Source of the DNA: Tenebrio molitor
Lineage: Eukaryota > Arthropoda > Insecta > Coleoptera > Tenebrionidae
DNA: 64,000 nucleotides
Assembly: GCF_963966145.1 (NCBI RefSeq)
Contig: NC_091047.1
Location: 31,682,001 to 31,746,000, forward strand
Direction of reading: 5' to 3'
Numbering within the stretch: position 1 is the stretch's first letter; each line of letters begins with the position of its first letter. Shown here piece after piece: positions 55,504 to 64,000 of the stretch. A program made the position numbers and the translations under genes. Under the pieces are notes generated by a model. The model made no database searches and had not been told where the DNA came from. It saw nothing but the letters and a program-made list of their open reading frames with translations.

Positions 55504-56454
55504 ATAGGTGGATTATTTTTTTGATTAAAATGCTCCTCATTAAGTCAGCGATTTTATGTTTTCAGTATGAATCACGTTTGTGGTACCTATATTGGAAGTT
55601 GATGTAATTTTTGCACACTCCATATTGCAATATATAAATAACTGTTATTCTTCCACCACAACAATGAATCCTGAGGTCTGGGAAGAAGTGGTTCTTCTAA
55701 ATAAAGTACAGCTCTATTATGGCAACTGACGATTCAGAGCCTTTAATTTTAAAGAAATAAAAGATAAAATAACCTATTACAATTTTTAAAGCTTTACGTT
55801 TGAATTCCAAACTGGCAGTTTGTTCGGCCCCGTTAGTCGGTACCGCTCGGGAATTGTCGGACGGTACCGCTATCTCAAGGGGGTTGCGGAAGTTGAGAGT
55901 CTTGTGACTCGCCACTCTCATCTCATCATTCAGTAAGATAAGTAGTCATGTAACAATTGTAATAGTACGAAACATTAAGGCTGTTGCCTAGTGGTTGGCC
56001 AAGCAATGGTAAAGCGCGCTAAACGGATTCTAATTATTTTTCCACAGTTTTATGTTTGAAGCTATGGTGACTATATTTTTTGTTAAACATTAACGTATTT
56101 CACGGGGCTACTGTCTCAGTTTTTTGAAAAATCGCTTCATTCATTTAAAAAAAATTAATAACCTTTTTCAGTAATTCTCCTTATTTTTGCTCAATTTTTC
56201 ATTTAGAGACTATTTAAAAAGTGCATTGGATTCAGAAGAACGCATCTCATTGGGCTACTGTCTCAGTTTTTGGAAAAACAAATTAGATTGGAAGCAAAAA
56301 AATAAACAAAAGCCTCAACAAAACGCGTAAAATTCGGTTATTAGGCAGTCCACTATACTTCTCAACTACCTGCAGCCCCTGGAGGTCGTAAACTCGGGTT
56401 GTCATAATCACTACTTAACGCCCGCAATGCAACTTTTGTTGGGAAGATACTTGC
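55504..56454. other. no recognised gene; short direct repeat
   Basis: Ggggctactgtctcagtttt and its near copy at about 56252 occur about 150 bp apart (56104 and 56252). The minus frame 55921-55697 is unrecognised. Confidence 0.35.
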
Positions 56455-56575
56455 ACTGGGCTCACGGGACACCCTCGGGGCAGGCCCGGCGTGCCGCGAT
56501 GGTCAACTTATGAATCCCATTTTTAAAATATACCTGAAAGGAGATGGCCATATTGCCGCGGTGCGGTATCATAAC
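56455..56575. repeat. GC-rich repeat of the 36-781 family
   Basis: Ggggcaggcccggcgtgccgcgatggtcaac, an A/T spacer and tacctgaaaggagatggcc follow the unit at 36-115 with substitutions. Confidence 0.55.
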
Positions 56576-57869
56576 CTTTTTATCTTTTTAACAAAGTAAA
56601 CCAATCACTAATTCTAATAATAGCGAGTAATTAAAATACCTAATACCTACATATAACACTTTTTTTAATCGCGCACCAATTATACAGGTGTCCAAAAAAA
56701 AAAGACGAGTCCATAGCTCCCTTATTTATCGGACGATTTTAATTATCTATACACCAAATTAATTTGTTGTGAGTAGGCTACAAAATGGCCTACTAAATTC
56801 ACGTAAAGCCCTAACGACTTCAAGGTTAAACTGTCAAATATTTTTTGTCTTTTTCACTTTTCAATATCAAATTTGATGTATAAAAATAAAACAGCCCGTT
56901 AGGTGTTGCTTAGTGACACTTTCCGGCTCTGATATTGTTATTATAATTTACTTACCGGACTCAAATTGATGATGCAATTGAACATCTACCGGATAGTATG
57001 AAATAAAAATTTAAACTATGTACCGGGTTCCCATCACTTATGACAAGCACGAAAATGACTTTAAAACTAAATTATATTTATACGAAAGTATTATAGATGC
57101 ATAAATACTGTTCACCGCCACAAAAATTGGGTATTACTTTTTTGTTAAAATTAATTACCTAGGTACAGCAGTCAAAAAACTATCACTTTAAAAATTAAAT
57201 TTTGTTCGATGCAGTTCAAATTTGATACACGTTATGAAACCATAATACATAGAGAAATAAAATCCGTGATTAGAATTTAATGAAAATGTTTTGATGTAAA
57301 GATATTTGGTTTATTTAATTTGGGGCGTTTTACTTTATGAAAATAGATTGAAAAAAATTAAATTAAGAAATCTAAGTTAAAATAGTATAAATAATTATTA
57401 TTAACCTAAAAACTATATAATCTCAGAATGTGACACTCAAAATGCAATCACAAAACGGAAAATATTTATCCCAATTATACATTCATAAAGTTTTCTGTTC
57501 CCATCCATTCCAATATCGAACCCGGTATCGGTCGTTTGGGCCAAACTACCTGCGTCTAGTAACGTCGAGTAAACGGCCAAGCTGTAGGTAATTAGTTGTT
57601 CTCAGTAACGATTGAATATAGAATATTAAAACCCCTACTAATTTATACAGAAACTATAATTTTTTCCAATAAATGTCTAAATGATTCTGACAGAGTTCTA
57701 AGTATTTTTCTGCAATTGGAGAAAAGTTGTAAGTATGTATTATCCGATAACAGGTTTTTTTTAATGGAAATGATTTTTACATACAGGTAATGAAAACGGG
57801 CGCTATTGTAATCCCACCTTTCTTACGCTAAATAATCCCTAGGATTAGGAAAATAAGATTCAATCTCTG
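56576..57869. other. no recognised gene
   Basis: AT-rich. The plus frame 57596-57790 has no motif. An acaggtgtccaaaaaaaaaa block near 56690 looks like a MITE end, but no partner was found. Confidence 0.35.
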
Positions 57870-57874
57870 AACTC

Positions 57875-58800
57875 TGAAGTTATGGTCCAATTTTTACCCT
57901 TTTGGGATGACGTCACGATTTCCTTTCTCGCTTTCTCTTTATTGAAACAACAGGAACAAACAAAAAAATGCGATGCGTTTATTTATTATTGATTACTTGT
58001 GGTTATTTTATGCTCTTGTCAATTTGACATTTTTTTATTTTTCACTTATTAGTTATTACATTGATTACAATCGTAAACTTTCGAAGCAATTGTCAACAAA
58101 ATTGAAATTTGATAGTTATTTTTGATCAATCCAAATTTATTTCTGATCCTAGAGTCCAATTATTACCCATTTGCGATGACGTCATTATTTAGTAACTTCA
58201 CGTATGTTTGAGCTAGGATCAGAAACTAATTTGAATTGATCATAAATAACTATAAGGTTAGGTATTAAAACGATTGTAGTCGCAAGCCATACCCATGTTA
58301 TGAAATTTTCTGACAACTGCTTCGAAAGATTATGTTTGTAATCAATGTAATAAGTGAAAGAAATTAAAAATTGTCAAATTGACAGGAACATAAAATAACC
58401 ACAAAGTAACCAGCAATAAATAAACATACTACATATTCCGGACAAAAAATGTTGTCCACCTTTTTCCTATCATTTCACAAAAATTTGGTGTAGTTTAAGC
58501 TTTATTGTCATTATGATTGACGTTTGCAAATTAAAATTTTAAATTTATTACTGTCACCCATAAAAACATAAATTATAGACATAATTTGATTGACACATGT
58601 CAACATGTGAAGCGAGGTTATTCGTTCCTAAAGGTCGCTTTATAGCATATGTGAGTGGAATGACAGTGGACGAAATTTTTTGTCCGCCATTGCACCGCTA
58701 TTTTGTTTTTTACTCTTTCTGTCGTTTCAATAGAGAGAAAGCGAGGAAGGAAATCGTGACGTCATCGCAAATGGGTAAAAACTGGACTCTAATAACTATT
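57875..58800. mobile_element. nested foldback elements
   Basis: Three layers are visible. Outer inverted arms at about 57880-57955 and 58715-58797 share gatgacgtcacgatttcctt-like sequence. Inner arms at about 57970-58160 and 58206-58430 are largely complementary (gatcctagagtcc loop). A third pair, ggacaaaaaatgttgtccac (58439) and gtggacgaaattttttgtcc (58664), encloses about 250 bp. TGACGTCA (CRE-like) occurs in each copy of the outer motif. No gene. Confidence 0.6.
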
Positions 58801-59456
58801 TTTGCGTTAAAATTTGATTAATAGTGTCAGTTGTTTGACGTTTATTAGCTATACTCAATTTCATATAAATGTGCATCTAAGCAAGCCATGAAAATCTGAT
58901 TTTCTGTTGGTAGTAAAGCTAAAGCTAGTGACTTTAACTTTCAAAGTTGCTTGCTCTGCGCGAACCCGATTTGACTAATTTTTTAGTTTTTGTCCATTTT
59001 AACATTGCTGATTTCAAAAGCAATGTTACGTCTTTTTACTGATTAAATTAAGGTAATTCTTATTTGTTTTTGTCTTTGTATTTTTACCAAGTAAAGATTT
59101 ATTGGACATGACCTTCATAAATGTGACTTTTGTAATGTAACTAAATTAAAGGTGCTTTTACAAATGCACAGCTCACTTGATGAACATTTATATGAAATCA
59201 ATTATAAAGATAGCAGAGATACGAAAAATCTGACACTGTCAAAGTCATAGCCTTTATATTTGTATTAATCATTGTCCGTTATTTTCTTCAAAAGAATTTT
59301 CTGCAAGTAAGAGGTTCAACCACTAAAGTGCACAGATAAATACATCCAAACCACAAGAAATAAGAAAATCTAAAATTTGCCAACAAATTTGTTCACAATA
59401 CGAAGATTTAATGCTCTTGTAAAATGCTAATTTTATGACTGACGGGTCTCGAGAGG
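58801..59456. other. no feature seen
   Basis: AT-rich DNA without recognised motif or delimited repeat. Confidence 0.35.
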
Positions 59457-59799
59457 GTAGAGCTTGTGCCAACTGTCATGATCGATGACCTTGACAAAAG
59501 CTGCGCGAAGGCGGAGCCCAATTTTGATAAGTGAAACGTAAAAACGTCGGTCGTTTAGTTCAAATTTTCAGGGTGGTGGCAAATTTGCATTTTACACTGT
59601 TCAAGGATTTGGATTAGAATGTCCGACATTATCTAAGGACTTGTCGGCTTCTCGCCAAATAAATATCAACATAAATTAGCTCACAAATCTGTAAAGCGTG
59701 ACAAAATGGTACCGATGTTTTTAGTTCGAATAGTACAGACGCTTCGGTACGCATTTTGGTTTCTGCGTCATCGATCATGAGAGTTGGCACGAGCTCTAC
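59457..59799. mobile_element. 343-bp MITE
   Basis: Inverted ends gtagagcttgtgccaactgt...catgatcgatgac and gtcatcgatcatgagagttgg...gagctctac. The interior has no recognised gene. Confidence 0.65.
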
Positions 59800-60876
59800 C
59801 TGCTGCAGTGTTTGACCGATCCAAGAATTCTGAATACTTCTGCAACTTGAACTACACCTCGCCCAAAAGTTTTATTACTGTGCAACAGCCTTAAGTCAGT
59901 ACCGAGAGTACTACTACTATGTACGAAAGTAACAAGTAACAATTACACGTAGTATAAGTAAACTACAAGTGCAGTTTAATTGTTCCCAATTGTGGGAACT
60001 GGTCCTTCGAGAAATCAAAACCCCCTACGTCGCCGAACGCGTCGTAACACAGTTAAAGCATCGAAATTTGCAAAAACAGAAAATGCCCAATTAATATCTT
60101 GTTTTTGATATTTTCCGCTAAATTTTCACTTGTATGGGATCCAGTAATCAAAGAACATCCAATTAAAGCACTATTGCTTGATGTACGGTAATCGTTGTAA
60201 TACTTACACTTTTGACACTGTCCATTTTTTCTTGAACGGTATTCAAGCAACGTTCATACCATATTTTTGGAAATTGCTTTTCTTCTTGATAATTGAAGAG
60301 ATGGATTCTACAAATCACTTGTCTTCAACAATTGAAAATGGTTGATAGTCAGTTGTGAAAAGCTTGAGTTATTGATAATTAATTTTCTTCGGTTGACTTT
60401 CAGAAACTTTTTTAGGCACTTAAAATGATGATATTGTTAGTTTATGTAATTGGTTTTCAAGAACTTTATTGCACAATTTGTATTTGTATGAACAAGAACT
60501 AAAAGAAGCAATTGCGGCGGTAAACACATGGCAACGCGCGACCTGAAAACCAGAGGGTTCTAAGTCACATTTCACAAATTGTTCAGGAGAGCAATTTTAA
60601 TGTTCAGAAGGGTTAATTTTGCAAATTTTTGTGACATAGCTCTGTTTTTGCAACGGGATCATATAGTCTATTTAAAACTAAATGGGTGTTCAATACCATT
60701 TTATTTTTTTAACAAAATAGTAAAAATAATACAGGACCTAGTCCAATTTTTTGTAAATGTACTTAGCACCTTATGGCTCTGTAAGGATATTATTTTTATC
60801 AAAAATGTGACGCAAATATAATTCGAGAAAAATTACTTTGAGAAAGAACGTTTATCTTATTCTTCTATCTTCTATA
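59800..60876. other. no recognised gene
   Basis: A minus frame (60250-60053) contains NGQCQKCKYYNDYRTSSNSA, with a CxxC, but I recognise no family. The rest is AT-rich. Confidence 0.35.
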
Positions 60877-61597
60877 CAGTGCATTTTTTTTTAACTGTTG
60901 CCATAGGGAATTGCATGGTAAAACTTATACCCCCTGTTAACTTTTGTTCTGATGAAAATATTCAAACCATTTTTGGAACAAAGTTGGAAGATTTTTTAAA
61001 CTATCGGATAGATTACAATTCAACATCCTAAACTGTCGAAAAAGTTGTGAAAAAAATATTTGTACCATGCCGGTACGTCGAGCGGCCGCCAGAATAGCGT
61101 CCTTGTCGGCTCAACCAGCAACTGCCTATCCCCACTTTTGATTTTTGTCAGTTTCATTTAAAAAATAAATAGCGAGATCTTCTCGTGGCTATGATTAAAT
61201 ATCTTTATAAAAAAAAAACAAACGTAAAAACGTTAACGCACAAATAATTTAACAAATTAACAGAAATTATCAAAGGAATTGTTCGAAATGTTTTTCTTCG
61301 ACTATTTTGTAAGTGTCGCACTGTAATGGAATCTGGTCAGGTGCTGGTTGAGTTGAGCCGACAGGGACGCTATTCTGGCGACCGCTCGACGTACTATTAT
61401 TCCGGCGCGCTTTAAAATTTTTTTTCACAACTTTTTCAACAGTTTAGGATATTGAATTGTAAACTATCGAATAGTTTAAAAAATTTTCCAACTTTGTTCC
61501 AAATATGGTTTGAATATCTTCATCAGAACAAAAGTTAACAGGGGGTAAAAGTTTTACCATGCAATTCCCTATGGCAACAGTTAAAAAAAATGCACTG
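60877..61597. mobile_element. 721-bp TA-flanked MITE with long inverted repeats
   Basis: Cagtgcatttttttttaact and its reverse complement continue inward for about 280 bp (gttgccatagggaattgcat, gacgctattctggcg). TA at both edges. It abuts the next MITE directly. Confidence 0.8.
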
Positions 61598-61601
61598 TAT
61601 A

Positions 61602-62938
61602 CAGGGCAAGTCACATAAGGTTTATTTCTGAACTAGCTGACCCGGCGAACTTCGTACCGCCTCAGAATCAATAAATGTTGTGTTAACTTATTAGCTGAAT
61701 TGAATGAAGTTTTTTTATTAAGATAAAATTCGTTTGCAAGAAGTGAGAGTATAATGAGTAGTAGAGCAAATTGCTGTGTCCCGAGTTGTTAGTGAATGAG
61801 CCCATTTCTAGTATTAGCCATGACATAGCAGCGGGTATGTTCCTGTACGGATGTTGGTCTTGTAGGGTCCTTTGATGATTGATATGAACGCGAGATTTAA
61901 AAAAAAACACAAACAAAATTGCAAGGGGACAAATCCGGCGAGCGGGTTCTCTACTACAAATTGCCCCTTATTGAGGTGAGACTCCAGTTCTTCGTCCTGT
62001 CGCACTCCCGGTTTGTCTGAAATCATGGTCTGAACGTAGTGACCCATGTAACAATTGATTTCTGGTTCGGGACACGACCCAACATTGAAGCGATTTTGGA
62101 AGCGTTCCGATTACAGAAAATCAGTTTGAAAAGTAGACCTCGACGGCAAACGCGGGCTTACCACTCTTCCAACGCATGATGGCAGGGTAGGGAACAAATC
62201 TTGAAAACCACGGCTTCCGAATGAGACCACTCCCGTCCCATTACGACCCCTACAGTCTGAATAGCGCGCATTTCAAAAAAGGAAGTTATGTTGGTCGCAC
62301 CCTATACAATGCAAAAGTAGGTGTTGTTGATCAGGATCACCATTGATCACACTTGGTGTTAAAACTCAGCTGACGTTAAATCTCAATTAAGTTCAAATTG
62401 TCGATGCGCGCACAGTGACAGATTGTGACAGATGACATAACCTTTCAAAATGAATTTTCTTCATAATTTTTTTTTCGTTAGTTATTCGATGTTTTAATAG
62501 TTATTCTGCTAATCGGGGCGGAGACAAATCCAACAATATAAAGATCATAAAAATCTGTCCAGCCGTTCTTGAGTTATAAATAGCGTAACTAACCCGACTT
62601 TGTTTTATATATATAGATTTATTTTGTACGCAACCAAGAATACTAATTACGCTGACCACTTGATAGCAGTTATAATGTGATTTTATTTAGTAATCCACGT
62701 AGGTATGTAATTTGGCTAAAAATGTCAAAATGACAGTTGATGAATTTAATTTTTGATTTCATTAATCAGAACAGGAAAACGTCATTGTGACATTTTTAGC
62801 CAAATTACATACCTACGTTGATTACTAAATTAAATCACATTATAAATGGTATCAAGTAGTCAGCGTCATTAGTATTTTTGGTTGCATACAAAATAAATTA
62901 AGAAATAAGCCTTATGTGACTTGCCCTGTATATAAAAC
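61602..62938. mobile_element. CAGGGCAAGTCACATAAGG MITE interrupted by a retroelement-like insert
   Basis: TA-flanked ends cagggcaagtcacataaggt and accttatgtgacttgccctg-like. The left arm is split after about 30 bp at 61634 and resumes at 62622 (ttttgtacgcaacca). The centre (62710-62830) is a palindrome around taatttttgatttcattaat. The same family is at 54537-55503. Confidence 0.8.
61634..62622 (+). repeat. retroelement-like dispersed element, copy 1
   Basis: Starts ctagctgacccggcgaactt and ends gactttgttttatatatata. This head and tail are widespread on insect non-autonomous elements. About 990 bp with no intact reading frame. A second copy lies in the opposite orientation from 62941 to the window end. 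Confidence 0.55.
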
Positions 62939-62940
62939 AA

Positions 62941-64000
62941 AGTCGGGTTAGTTACGCTATTTATAACTCAAGAACGGTTGGACAGATTTTTATGATCTTT
63001 ATATTGTTGGATTTGTCTCCGCCCCGATTAGCAGAAAACTATTAAAACATGGAATAACTAACGAAAAAAAAAAATATGAAGAAAATTCATTTTGAAAGGT
63101 TATGTCATCTGTCACAATCTGTCATTGTGCACGCATCGACAATTTGAACTTAATTGAGATTTAACGTCAGCTGAGTTTTAACACCAAGTGTGATCAATGG
63201 TGATCAACAATGTCCGGACGAAATAGTACCGCACAAGTCGACCAGTACAACTTTGCGTAATACCCCACTCACTTATAAACACGATTCAGCTGGTTCGTTT
63301 TCAATAACAGGGAACCAGCTGAATCGTGTTTATGTGCGAGCGAGGGATTACGCAAAGTTGTACTGGTCGACTTGTTCGGTACTATTTCGTCCGGACACTG
63401 GTGATCAACAACACGTACTTTTGCATTGTACAGGGTGCGACAACATAACATCCTTTTTTGAAATGCGCGCTATTCAGACTGTAGGGGTCGTAATGGGGCG
63501 TGGGTGGTCTCATTCGAAAGCCGTGGTTTTAAAGATTTGTTCCCTATCCCCCGGTCAGCTGCCATCATGCGTTAGAAGAGTGGAAAGCCTGCGTTTGCCG
63601 TTGATGTCTACTTTTCAAACCGATTTTCTGTGATCGCAACCCTTCCGAAATCGCTTCAATGTTGGGTCGTGTCGCGAACCAGAAATCAATTGTTACATGG
63701 GTCACTACGTTTAGACCATGATTTCAGACAAACCGGGAGTATGACAAGACGAGGAACTGGAGTCTCACCTCAATAAGGGGCAATTTGTAGTAGAGAGCCC
63801 GCTCGCCCGATTTGTCCCCTTGCAATTTTGTTTGTTTTTTTTTTTAATCTCGCGTTTATATCAAGCATCAAAGGACCCTACAAGGCTAACATCCCTGCAG
63901 AAATTGCGAACATACCCGCTGCTATGTCATGGCTAACGCTAGAAATGGGCTTATTCACATATTCAGTGTATCGCACCTGTATATTAGTTATTTATTGTAT
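62941..64000 (-). repeat. retroelement-like dispersed element, copy 2 (inverted)
   Basis: Homologous to 62622-61790 in reverse order, diverging after about 63945. It carries a palindromic insert at 63210-63398 that copy 1 lacks. The two copies and the MITE centre form an inverted arrangement of more than 2 kb. Confidence 0.6.
63210..63398. mobile_element. near-perfect 189-bp foldback element
   Basis: Arms begin tgtccggacgaaatagtacc and are almost perfectly complementary for about 85 bp around a short loop (gttttcaataacag). The flanks tggtgatcaaca (63198-63209 and 63399-63410) are identical, giving a duplication of up to 12 bp. Long duplications of 9 or more bp suggest MULE-type or fold-back mobilisation. 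The long plus frame here (63190-63633) is an artefact of the palindrome. Confidence 0.75.

Noticed and set aside
55975..56030. Possible SINE head (gttgcctagtggttggc...)
   Set aside because: Resembles an A box but no B box or T-arm follows within 80 bp.
63190..63633. 147-codon plus-strand frame
   Set aside because: Runs through a near-perfect palindrome and into non-coding repeat; the reverse strand gives a mirror frame.
1..64000. Host protein-coding genes, rRNA genes or defence islands
   Set aside because: No frame or spliced combination outside transposons gave a recognisable host family; remaining open frames are short and motif-free.

Overview
The window is a eukaryotic, AT-rich, intron-bearing sequence that is almost entirely transposable elements. 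The mix (PIF/Harbinger, P-like, pogo/Tigger, Tc1/mariner/IS630 with a DUF4817-type N terminus, MULE, Polinton, Copia, Gypsy, CR1/Jockey-type elements, a tyrosine recombinase (Crypton-like) element and many TA-flanked MITEs) points to an arthropod, probably an insect. The order cannot be fixed from this sequence. I recognised no host gene. Nearly every recognisable coding stretch is a broken transposon gene. The main exception is a four-exon tyrosine recombinase gene at 7952-9206 that reads through intact.

0-10 kb: a GC-rich terminal-repeat family, a tRNA-like SINE, a deleted copy of the recombinase element, a P-like transposase relic with a solo LTR in its intron, a tandem-duplicated small coding block, a Polinton DNA polymerase fragment, and the recombinase element with stem-loops at both ends. 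10-22 kb: Harbinger element A (3.5 kb), a near-complete Harbinger element with convergent transposase and Myb/SANT genes, a second solo LTR, retroelement tails, a mariner relic, a small unrecognised gene and a large MITE. 22-26 kb: a pogo-like relic carrying several palindromic MITEs, then a mariner relic. 26-33.5 kb: a CR1/Jockey-type element on the minus strand broken by a MULE, two 507-bp Tc1-like MITEs, a mariner-like element and a hairpin element. 33.5-46 kb: small relics, a second pogo, a Gypsy protease scrap, a Harbinger fragment, and Harbinger element B sitting inside an IS630-type transposase with a clean TAA duplication. 46-52 kb: a third Harbinger locus holding a hAT-like MITE, an IS630-type relic, and Copia reverse transcriptase. 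52-64 kb: an uncharacterised insect transposase family and many nested MITEs and palindromes.

The genes do not form a host pathway. What can be read is insertion order: each nested element dates the one it interrupts. The most unusual feature is the tyrosine recombinase element. Its ends carry a 16-bp inverted repeat and long stem-loops, and similar long stem-loops without any recombinase recur at several other places in the window.
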